A stretch of DNA of 64,000 bases from Trinickia fusca. GTDB taxonomy: Bacteria; Pseudomonadota; Gammaproteobacteria; Burkholderiales; Burkholderiaceae. Where the stretch lies: positions 203,049-267,048 of the forward strand of contig NZ_RBZV01000004.1 in the NCBI RefSeq assembly GCF_003628145.1, given 5' to 3'. Shown piece after piece: positions 16,920-29,773 of this stretch. The notes below the pieces were generated by a model. It did no database searches. It was not told where the DNA came from and saw only the letters and a list, made by a program, of their open reading frames with translations. Within the stretch, counting starts at the first letter, position 1. Each line of letters begins with the position of its first letter. Both the position numbers and the translations under genes were made by a program.

Positions 16920-18371
16920 ATGACCGCCAATCTTTCCACTACGTTATCTCTTGTGAGATCCCGGAACGCCATGCTTGCCCTATTGGCGGCGGCACAGGGG
17001 ATCATCGCGTTAGACGCCACAATCGTGTTTGTCGCCATCCCCTCAATTGCATCCGAGCTTGAATACTCCCGACAAACGGTGCAGTGGGTTGTCAGCGCCT
17101 ACACGATTACTTTTGGCGGATTCCTGTTGCTCGGCGGGCGTTTGGCAGATGTATTGGGGAATAGGCGCATGTTCATCGCGGGACAGGCATTGTTCTCCGT
17201 TGCATCCTTGGCAGCCGGCTTGGCAAATGGCGGCGCACTGCTGATCGGCGCTCGGGCTGTCCAGGGAGTGGGTGCTGCAATCCTTTTTCCTGCTACGCTC
17301 GCAACACTCAACGCGTGGTTTGAAGAGGGACCGGCAAGACTGCGCGCCTTGGCAGTTTGGAGTACGGCGTCCGTAGCAGGACTCGCGCTCGGTGCCTTGC
17401 TCGGAGGCCTGCTGACGCAATGGTTTAGTTGGCGAGCCATCTTCTTGGTGAACGTTCCCATTGCCAGCGGGTGTGCGCTCATGGCGATCCGCTGGCTACC
17501 TCGAGACGGCCGATCCGTCAGCGTGACGGACATTGATTTTGGCGGCGGAATTGTCGCAACCTGTGCCGGCACGCTTCTCGTATTGTCGATTGTCGAAGCG
17601 CCAGACCTAGGATGGCTGTCGCTGCCCGTCGTTGCTACGTTGTGTGTAGCCGCTGCGTTGCTTGTAACGCTATGGCAGATCGAAAAGCGCGTCAAAATCC
17701 CTTTAATACCCTGGAATATAATATCAAACCAAGGTTTGCAGTTGGTCATGTTGCTAACTGTAATTTTCATGGGCAGCTTCGGCGCTCAATATTACTTTCT
17801 CAGCCTTTATTACCAGGAGGTGTACGCATACACCACCCTGCAGGCTGGCCTTGCCTTTCTCGTACCAACCGCGGTCTGCGCGGCTGGAATTCGACTCTCG
17901 GAGCGAGTCGTCAGCCGGACGGGTGTTGGTTCAGCACTGCGATACGGCTTTGTTGCCGGTGCTTGCGGGATAGTGCTGATCCGATTTGCGCTGCCTACGG
18001 GCTACCTCTCGCTCCTGCCCGGGCTCTGTCTCTCTAGCGTTAGCCAGGGGCTGGTATGGACCGCTATGTGGGCTTTAGCAGCGCGCGGGGTGCCGGATGA
18101 GGAGCAAGGAATTACATCGGGAATTGCATCGACCGCTCAGCAGATCGGGGGAGCCTTGGTGCTTGCTGCACAGGTCGCTGCGTCCAACGTAGGGCTGAAT
18201 GGACTGACGGGAGACGCGCTCCGTAGAGGATTAGCGGAGGGCATCGAGCGGGTTATAACCGGTATGGCAATACTCGCTCTGGTTGGGGCAGTTGCCTCAC
18301 TAGCAGCTGATCACGTTGGCCGCAAATCGCGAAGCGCGGCGAGTCGCGCCGGAGATTCGACACTCGGCTAA
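16920..18371 (+). CDS. DHA2-family MFS exporter (EmrB/QacA-like, ~14 TM)
   Basis: About 483 aa from the ATG at 16920; no good ribosome site is seen, and a TTG at 16881 is an alternative. It has motif A LLGGRLADVLGNRRMF, the D1-like IIALDATIVFVAIPSIASEL in TM1 and motif C GLALGALLGGLLT in TM5. Fourteen hydrophobic stretches fit proton-drug antiporters. As last gene of the set it would export the product or provide self-resistance. Right after its stop comes the orphan mocR 3' end. Confidence 0.88.
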   Translation: MTANLSTTLSLVRSRNAMLALLAAAQGIIALDATIVFVAIPSIASELEYSRQTVQWVVSAYTITFGGFLLLGGRLADVLGNRRMFIAGQALFSVASLAAGLANGGALLIGARAVQGVGAAILFPATLATLNAWFEEGPARLRALAVWSTASVAGLALGALLGGLLTQWFSWRAIFLVNVPIASGCALMAIRWLPRDGRSVSVTDIDFGGGIVATCAGTLLVLSIVEAPDLGWLSLPVVATLCVAAALLVTLWQIEKRVKIPLIPWNIISNQGLQLVMLLTVIFMGSFGAQYYFLSLYYQEVYAYTTLQAGLAFLVPTAVCAAGIRLSERVVSRTGVGSALRYGFVAGACGIVLIRFALPTGYLSLLPGLCLSSVSQGLVWTAMWALAARGVPDEEQGITSGIASTAQQIGGALVLAAQVAASNVGLNGLTGDALRRGLAEGIERVITGMAILALVGAVASLAADHVGRKSRSAASRAGDSTLG

Positions 18372-18396
18372 TGACAGTTGCTTCCTGCGAGCACTT

Positions 18397-18700
18397 CCTC
18401 ATCGACGCGATCGCCGCCCGCTTCGGCGACTCGCTGCCCGTGATGGGCGATGAGGCTGGTCTGCATCTGGTGCTGGGACTTCCCGGGACGGCCGACGATC
18501 GCGCCATCACACAAGCCGCATTCGATGCGGGCGTCATCGTGCGGCCGCTGTCGGCGTATTACAGCGACGAGGATGTCGCGCGCCGCGGGCTATTGCTCGG
18601 CTATGCGTGCGTGCCGCACGAGAAAATCGGCCCAGCGTTCGATACGCTTGCGCGGGTGATCGAGAAGCAAATGACGCAGGGTGGTGTGCGAGCGGCGTGA
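18397..18700 (+). pseudogene. Orphan 3' end of mocR (second copy of mocR-2 codons ~417-514)
   Basis: From CCTCATCGA onward this segment parallels 13015-13308 to the same stop codon and the same last residues (GGVRAA). By eye, roughly 90% of bases match and nearly all amino-acid differences are conservative. No helix-turn-helix part is present. A strong hairpin follows directly (18718-18756). It looks like the original chromosomal end of mocR, separated from its 5' part by the island. Confidence 0.85.
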
Positions 18701-18717
18701 GCAAGCAGCGCGATCAC

Positions 18718-18756
18718 GGCCGGTGAAACGAAATGGCCAGTCGCGATTCACCGGCC
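18718..18756. terminator. Hairpin after the mocR remnant
   Basis: GGCCGGTGAA (18718-18727) pairs perfectly with TTCACCGGCC (18747-18756) around a 19-nt loop. It lies between converging reading directions and is probably the native mocR terminator. Confidence 0.55.
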
Positions 18757-18757
18757 T

Positions 18758-19417
18758 TCACCATGAAAAGCACCCCACAGTCTGGGGCGATCCCGGACAC
18801 GGGACGGGTAGCAGTATGCCCCGGCCCTCCACCCAATCCCTCAGCTTCTCGGTTTGGTCCCAGTACGCTTTCCCGAGGCTAGTTTTCTTGAATGCGTCGC
18901 GTGCGTCACTGTCTCGACAGCTCACCCGCGCCATGAGGTTGCGGTAAGCCGCATCTCGACCGCCCTCCGTTCCGTTGCCTTGCGAAGCGATGTCATTAAC
19001 GGCGATACTGATCGAAGCCTGCATCCCCAATGCTACGAAGTCGCTCTTCCGCAGCACGGGGTCCCAACCTTGGCAGCCATCGTGGCTTTCCTCAAGCGCA
19101 ATTGCCCGCAGCCTACGGATAGTCCGTAAGCAGTCGATGCCTTCCTCACGCGCAAATGCCCGCAACGTACGGATAAGCCGTAAATCGTCGCGCGTAAACA
19201 CAATGTGTTCGAATACTCGTCCCACCATTGCCGCCCCAGCCACTTCGTCAGGGAACGTCCCTTTGCCCCCGCCTTTCAACTTGTCCAAATGATTACGCAG
19301 CGCCAGAGTTGCTTTTAAGTCGAGTCCATCCCTAGTTCGGGCGGCAAGCCGCAACAAATCGAGAAACTGACGACCATTCGTGACTACCTGTTCTTTCAGC
19401 CAGCATGACTTGTACAT
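18758..19417 (-). CDS. Hypothetical helical protein with an internal sequence duplication
   Basis: 219 aa from the ATG at 19417, with GAGGAG 5 nt upstream. No family recognised. The middle has two similar helices, LRLIRTLRAFAREEG and LRTIRRLRAIALEES, and the DNA shows the same ~45-bp direct repeat around 19090-19185. No signal peptide or membrane segment. It lies alone between the mocR remnant and the lipase array, and its base composition is lower in GC than the lipases. It could be an accessory gene brought in with the island. Confidence 0.55.
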   Translation of the reverse strand: MYKSCWLKEQVVTNGRQFLDLLRLAARTRDGLDLKATLALRNHLDKLKGGGKGTFPDEVAGAAMVGRVFEHIVFTRDDLRLIRTLRAFAREEGIDCLRTIRRLRAIALEESHDGCQGWDPVLRKSDFVALGMQASISIAVNDIASQGNGTEGGRDAAYRNLMARVSCRDSDARDAFKKTSLGKAYWDQTEKLRDWVEGRGILLPVPCPGSPQTVGCFSW

Positions 19418-19615
19418 CACTTCTCCTCGCGCTAGATGCCCATTCTTGGAACAAACCTGGCATCAAGCCAGGCACCAACGCGCAGCCGCGCGTCGAGTTG
19501 CCAAAACTGTAGCCCCTCAATTCTCGCCAAGGATCAACACTTGCATAAACCGCTCATATCCGAGACGGTGCACGACAGCAGGGTCCGATGACCGATGCAC
19601 CGGCCCCACCCTCGC

Positions 19616-22983
<3,368 letters not shown>

Positions 22984-22986
22984 CGT

Positions 22987-24939
<1,953 letters not shown>

Positions 24940-25422
24940 ATGACAGACGCACCGCTACGCATCTCGACCGACAAGCGCGAACTCGATGTCGATGTCATCC
25001 ACGCCTTCCTGCGCGACCACGCGCCGTGGTCCCTCGGCATCGCCCGCCCCATCGTCGAGCGGGCCATCGAAGGGTCGCTATGCTTCGGTGCCTATCTGGG
25101 TGAACGGCAAGTCGCCTTCGCGCGCGTCGTCACCGACTACGCCACGTTCGGCTATCTGTGCGATGTCTTCGTGCTGCCCGAGTACCGCTCGCGTGGATAC
25201 GCCGCGGCATTGGTACAGCACATCTTCGATTCGGAGCCGCTCACGCAACTACGGCGCGTCGTGCTCGTGACGTCGGACGCGCATGGCCTCTACCGCCCAT
25301 GCGGCTTCGAGGCGCTCGCGCATCCGCACAAGTACATGGAACTGCACCGGCCCGACGTGTATCGGCAAAGCAGCCCTGCCCCGGGACCGGAGCAGGGTGC
25401 CAGCGGGCATGCGCAGGCCTAG
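24940..25422 (+). CDS. GNAT-family N-acetyltransferase
   Basis: 160 aa; the ATG at 24940 follows AGGAG. The acetyl-CoA-binding motif is VFVLPEYRSRGYAAALVQHI (R-x-x-G-x-A/G), and the C-terminal LYRPCGFEAL is typical of small GNATs related to YjaB/PA2578-like enzymes. The substrate cannot be deduced. Its stop overlaps by 4 bp the end of the converging ABC exporter gene. Confidence 0.88.
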   Translation: MTDAPLRISTDKRELDVDVIHAFLRDHAPWSLGIARPIVERAIEGSLCFGAYLGERQVAFARVVTDYATFGYLCDVFVLPEYRSRGYAAALVQHIFDSEPLTQLRRVVLVTSDAHGLYRPCGFEALAHPHKYMELHRPDVYRQSSPAPGPEQGASGHAQA

Positions 25423-27266
25423 ACTTGCGCTTCCGGGACGCTGAGCGACGGCGTGCCGAGTGCCGGGTGGAGCCCCTTCGTCAGCTCGAGCGCCTGACGC
25501 TCGAAGAAGCGCCGGTACAAGCCGTTCTCGATACGGATCAGCGCGTCATGGCTGCCTTCTTCGACCACCTTGCCCTTGTCGAGCACGAGCAGCCGGTCGA
25601 GCGCGCGCACGGTCGAGAGCCGGTGCGCCACCACGAGCGTCGTGCGGCCCACCATCAACCGCTCCATCGCCTGCTGGATCAGCGCTTCACTCTCGCTATC
25701 GAGGCTCGAGGTGGCCTCGTCGAAGATCAGCACCGGCGCATCGGCGAGGAACGCCCGTGCAATCGCCACGCGCTGACGCTCGCCCCCTGAGAGCTTGACC
25801 CCGCGCTCGCCGACCAACGTGTCATAACCGTTCGGCAGCGTCTCGATGAACTCGTGCACATTCGCGAGCCGCGCCGCGCGCTCGATCTCCGCCTGCGTGG
25901 CGCCGGGCCGTGCATACGCGATGTTGTCGGCCAGCGAGCGGTGAAACAGCAACGGCTCCTGCTGCACGATCGCGATCTGCGAACGCAAGGAGGCCTGACG
26001 AACGGCTGAGATGTCCTGCCCGTCGATCGTGATCCTGCCGTCGGCAACGTCGTAGAGACGCTGAATCAGCTTGATGAACGTCGTCTTGCCCGAGCCCGAG
26101 TGGCCGATCAGCCCGACCCGCTCACCCGGCGCGATGCGCACCGAGAAGTCCACGTAGAGCGGCGCGACGTGCGCGTCGTAGCGGAACGTCACGCGTTCGA
26201 AGCGGATCTCGCCGCGCTCGATCGCGATCGGCTTCGCGCCGGGGCGGTCTTCGATGCCGAGCGGCAACGCATCGAGCTCGACGAGTTCTTCCATGTCGTT
26301 GACCGACCGCTGCACGTGGCGCACGAGCATGCCGACGTCGCGCAGGTAACCTTTCAGCACCATGAACATCGTCAGTGCGAACGTGAGGTCTCCGACACCC
26401 GCCTTGCCCTCCCGCCACAACTCCAGCGCCGTGCCGAGCATGGCGGCCTGCAGCACCGCCAGCATGAGCATCTGCAGACCGCCGTTGGTCGAGCCGTGCA
26501 ACCAGGCACGCAGCGTGCGGCGCTGCCACTTGCCGACGACGCGTGCGAGCCGCGCCTCTTCGCGCGTTTCGGCCCCGAACGCCTTGACGACCGAGTTGCA
26601 GGTCACGGCATCCGCCAGCCCACCGCCGAGGCGCGTATCCCACGTATTGCTGAGCCGCGCGGCGGGCGCAACGAAGTTGAGCGCCATCGCACTCGTCACG
26701 GCGATATAGATGATGGCCCCGACGCCGACGATGCCGCCCATGACGGGCCAATGCACACCGAGCGCGACGATCGATCCCACCAGCATCGCGAACGACGGCA
26801 AGATGCCCACGAGCAGCGCGTCGTTGAGCAAGTCGATGGCCCACATACCGCGCGTGATCTTGCGCACCGTCGAGCCGGCGAAGCTGTTCGCATGCCAGTC
26901 GGTCGAAAAGCGCTGCACACGATGAAATGCGTTGGCAATCATCTCGCGCATCATGCCCAGCGTGAACACGCTGATATTGACGAGCATGGCGTAGCGCATC
27001 AGCGCGCTGGCCACCCCCAGTGCGATCAACATCGCAAGCGCCACCACCGCGATATGCCACGCCGCATCGCGCTGCCCGAGTCCGGCCGCGAGCGCATCGA
27101 CGAGCCGGCCCGAGTACACCGGCATGAGCACGTCGGCCATCGCTGTCAGCAGCGACAGCACGATTACTACGCTGCCGCGTAGCCATTGATTTTTCCAGTG
27201 GGCGAACGTGAAGCCCAACACCTTGCGAAACACTTGCGACCCACTATTTGAATTCTTAAGAGTCAT
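25419..27266 (-). CDS. ABC exporter half-transporter (fused membrane and ATPase domains)
   Basis: 615 aa from the ATG at 27266, preceded by GGAGGA. About six helices in residues 1-320 form the exporter domain, and the nucleotide-binding domain follows from ~350. It has Walker A GHSGSGKTTF, Q-loop VQQEPLLFH, signature LSGGERQR, Walker B VLIFDEATSSLD and switch VAHRLSTV. This is the MsbA/LmrA-type layout working as a homodimer. The substrate is unknown (lipid, drug or peptide). Confidence 0.9.
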   Translation of the reverse strand: MTLKNSNSGSQVFRKVLGFTFAHWKNQWLRGSVVIVLSLLTAMADVLMPVYSGRLVDALAAGLGQRDAAWHIAVVALAMLIALGVASALMRYAMLVNISVFTLGMMREMIANAFHRVQRFSTDWHANSFAGSTVRKITRGMWAIDLLNDALLVGILPSFAMLVGSIVALGVHWPVMGGIVGVGAIIYIAVTSAMALNFVAPAARLSNTWDTRLGGGLADAVTCNSVVKAFGAETREEARLARVVGKWQRRTLRAWLHGSTNGGLQMLMLAVLQAAMLGTALELWREGKAGVGDLTFALTMFMVLKGYLRDVGMLVRHVQRSVNDMEELVELDALPLGIEDRPGAKPIAIERGEIRFERVTFRYDAHVAPLYVDFSVRIAPGERVGLIGHSGSGKTTFIKLIQRLYDVADGRITIDGQDISAVRQASLRSQIAIVQQEPLLFHRSLADNIAYARPGATQAEIERAARLANVHEFIETLPNGYDTLVGERGVKLSGGERQRVAIARAFLADAPVLIFDEATSSLDSESEALIQQAMERLMVGRTTLVVAHRLSTVRALDRLLVLDKGKVVEEGSHDALIRIENGLYRRFFERQALELTKGLHPALGTPSLSVPEAQV

Positions 27267-27632
27267 ATGTCCTCCGCCCGGCGTGCAAAGCGGCCGAGCA
27301 ATCGAATGAAATCGAATTGAAAGAGAAACGAAACCGCACGCGTCGGCATAAGCCGATGCGCGATTGACTGCTGTTACTGGTTTGTTTGGATTTGCCGAAC
27401 TAAAGCGGCGATTGACGTCGACGTCAGCGTCGACCTGCAACAAAGGCCACGGAAAGGGCGGCTGCGAGCATTTTCGACATCATTTAATGCCTCCTTTCAG
27501 GGTTTTAGGGATGGGAATGCCTAGTCTAGCAGCGTCGCGATTGGCATGCGACATGTTGCTCTACGTCATATGGTTATTTCACAACAACGAGATCTCGTAG
27601 TGAAACGGACATAGGTCGTTCGCACTCGTTCT
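27267..27632. other. Intergene between ABC exporter and PilZ gene
   Basis: 366 bp with no gene recognised. Around 27415 the short imperfect repeat GACGTCGACGTCAGCGTCGAC occurs; nothing else stands out. Confidence 0.4.
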
Positions 27633-28529
27633 TTAATCGACGCGGTTCTCATAGATCGACGCATAGACGCGATCGAGGACAAATGCCTTGATGGCGAATT
27701 GCTGCGCGGGCTCGATCGTTTCGAACTCGATGCCGTGCGTGATCCATTTCGATGCGCCCTTCTGCGCATGCACGTTGCGGATGATGGCCGACGTCTGCAC
27801 GCGCAGATCGAGGTCGCTCGTCTTGAGCCGGAAGGCAATGCGCAAACGCGCCCCGACCGCACCGAGCTGCCCCGGTACGGCCAGCGACATGCCGCCTGAG
27901 CTGATGCTGCGGCCGAGCGCGAGGCCGTCATAGGCGCCGTCGGCCGTCGCGGCAAGCGCGTAACGCACCGGAATGTGCACGGATACGCGCACGGCCCGGC
28001 GCATGCGCAGGCGCCGGATGTGTGACGGTGCGGAAAGCAATGCGTGGCCCAGCGGCTCCTTGTAGACCGCCTCGATCGTGCAGATGGACCAACACACCAC
28101 CTGACGCGATACCGACACCATTTCGAGCTGCTCACCCGGCACGAACTCGAGCGGCGGCTGCCCGCGCGCGGGCAGCGTGACGAACAACTCGTGATTCGGC
28201 GCGATGCCGATGATGCGGCTCGAGCGCATCGGCTGCGCCGCGCACAGACGTGGACGCAACCCGAGCGTCGTGCCGAGCGACAGCCCCATGTCGGCCGCCT
28301 TCAGGCTCGAGGGCTGCGCAGCATCGAACGTGAGCGGGTCAGCGTGGTCCATGTCCAGATCGCCGCGCACGGGCCGAAAGTGTTCGAACAGGAACGTGCG
28401 TTCGTCGGCACGCGCGAGCGTAAAGCCCCGATCGAGAAGCAGTGTGCCGTCTTCGTTGACGATGGGCCAAGCGAGCGGCGTGCCCACGGGCACGTCGTCC
28501 TGAAGCAAAGCTTGAGTTGCGCTATTCAA
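27633..28529 (-). CDS. YcgR-type flagellar brake protein with PilZ domain
   Basis: 298 aa if started at the TTG (28529), which has an excellent AGGAGGT 4 nt upstream; an ATG at 28577 has none. The N-terminal YcgR domain is followed by a PilZ domain that begins RRLRMRRAVRVSVHIPVRY (the RxxxR c-di-GMP site) and continues GRSISSGGMSLAVPG at the usual [D/N]xSxxG place, with R replacing D/N. Such proteins slow the flagellar motor when c-di-GMP is high. It follows flhD-flhC on the same strand. Confidence 0.85.
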   Translation of the reverse strand: MNSATQALLQDDVPVGTPLAWPIVNEDGTLLLDRGFTLARADERTFLFEHFRPVRGDLDMDHADPLTFDAAQPSSLKAADMGLSLGTTLGLRPRLCAAQPMRSSRIIGIAPNHELFVTLPARGQPPLEFVPGEQLEMVSVSRQVVCWSICTIEAVYKEPLGHALLSAPSHIRRLRMRRAVRVSVHIPVRYALAATADGAYDGLALGRSISSGGMSLAVPGQLGAVGARLRIAFRLKTSDLDLRVQTSAIIRNVHAQKGASKWITHGIEFETIEPAQQFAIKAFVLDRVYASIYENRVD

Positions 28530-28589
28530 CGCTACCTCCTCGCAAATGCGTCGCGTTACTGCGTCATGGCATGGCACTGCCGCGACGGC

Positions 28590-29147
28590 TCAGTTGAGCA
28601 TCGGCGCCGGCGCAGACGCGCCCGCTTCTGTGCCACGCACTTTCTTGCCGGCACGCGACGGCGGCTGACAAATCGCGCACACCTTGTGGCCCGGCAGATC
28701 GTGTTTGTAGCCGACGAACTTGCCGCCGCAGCGCCGGCAGGGCGACAACTGCAAGATGCCGCCGTTGAAGAAGCGCACGAGTGTCCACGCGCGCGTGAGG
28801 TCGAGCTGCGGCTCGATGCAGCCGTAGGCGCAGTGCTCCTTGTAGAGCCGATAGCCTTTGGTCAGCGCATCGACGTGCGAACAGCACCCTTCATTTTTCA
28901 GAAACGAATAGGTGTTGTAGAACAGCGAAGCATGAATGTTCGCCTGCCAGGTCATGTACCAGTCTGCCGACGAAGGGAGCATGCCCTTGGGCGGCGACTC
29001 CGACTTCACTTCCCGATACAGGCGGATCAGGCGGTCGCGCGACAACGACAGTTCGCTCTCGAGCACCTGCATGCGCGCGCCGAGTTCGATCAACGCCACC
29101 GCGCGGGCCACTTCGTGTGCATCTTCGATCAGGCTGGTCTTGGCCAT
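28590..29147 (-). CDS. flhC: Flagellar master regulator subunit FlhC
   Basis: 185 aa, ATG at 29147 after GGGGGAG. It shows the FlhC features LIELGARMQVLESELSLSRDRLIRLYREV and the zinc cluster of Cys in HCAYGC, CRRCGGKF and KVCAIC. FlhC joins FlhD in a DNA-binding heterohexamer that activates class II flagellar promoters. It starts 13 bp after flhD. Confidence 0.95.
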   Translation of the reverse strand: MAKTSLIEDAHEVARAVALIELGARMQVLESELSLSRDRLIRLYREVKSESPPKGMLPSSADWYMTWQANIHASLFYNTYSFLKNEGCCSHVDALTKGYRLYKEHCAYGCIEPQLDLTRAWTLVRFFNGGILQLSPCRRCGGKFVGYKHDLPGHKVCAICQPPSRAGKKVRGTEAGASAPAPMLN

Positions 29148-29160
29148 GGCTCCCCCCGTA

Positions 29161-29478
29161 TCAGGCAAACTGCTCGGCCGGCTGACCGGCCAGCAGGAGC
29201 GCCGCGTGCGTCCGCGTGACGTCCACGTCGCGCGCGGGTTCGGCAAGCGCGCTCAGCATGGCGGCGTCGTTGAAGCGAAATCCGCACAGCAACTCGTCGG
29301 ATGCCGCGAGCTTGATGCTCTGCGCGGGCGACAGGCTGCTCAACAAATCCGCCAGCTGCGCCGACAGGCCGAGACGGAACATGCCGATCGGGCGATCGGA
29401 CCGCAGCATGTGCTGAGCAAGGATGAGGTACGACAGATTGACTTCCTGAATCGCTTCCTGCGAGTCCCAAGTGTCCAT
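29161..29478 (-). CDS. flhD: Flagellar master regulator subunit FlhD
   Basis: 105 aa from the ATG at 29478 (GGAGAGAC upstream). The sequence EVNLSYLILAQHMLRSDRPIGMFRLGLS is the hallmark of FlhD. It is first of the flhDC pair, so the master promoter should lie in 29480-29690. A much longer in-frame extension upstream has no family similarity and was not used. Confidence 0.95.
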   Translation of the reverse strand: MDTWDSQEAIQEVNLSYLILAQHMLRSDRPIGMFRLGLSAQLADLLSSLSPAQSIKLAASDELLCGFRFNDAAMLSALAEPARDVDVTRTHAALLLAGQPAEQFA

Positions 29479-29690
29479 GGCGTCTCTCCGCTTGACGGGC
29501 CTGATGTCCTCGCGTCGGTAGTGCAACCGATCGGGAAAACACCAACGCGTTTGCTGTGTGCGAAGTATTGGCCAGAAGATTGCCCGCGCAAATCGGCGAG
29601 ACCTGATCTTGGTGTCGTCCGTTGCACTACGCGTGTCAGCGTTTTCCCACAGGAGGGCCGCTACTGAATGGAGCACATGCAGAAAGCACA

Positions 29691-29723
29691 GCGGCGCGCG
29701 AGGTTCGAGCCCCCGCGCGCCGC
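29691..29723 (-). terminator. GC-rich hairpin after the DUF748 gene
   Basis: GCGGCGCGCG (29691-29700) pairs perfectly with CGCGCGCCGC (29714-29723). It is about 50 bp past the stop of the minus-strand DUF748 gene and upstream of flhD. There is no T-run. Confidence 0.45.
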
Positions 29724-29773
29724 ATGTCGTCAAGCCGCTCGATCAGATCAAGCGGTCATCGCAGTGATCGTGG

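Noticed and set aside
26122-27186. Second long minus-strand frame inside the ABC exporter gene
   Set aside because: Arg-rich shadow of the exporter; the Walker and signature motifs lie only in the frame annotated.
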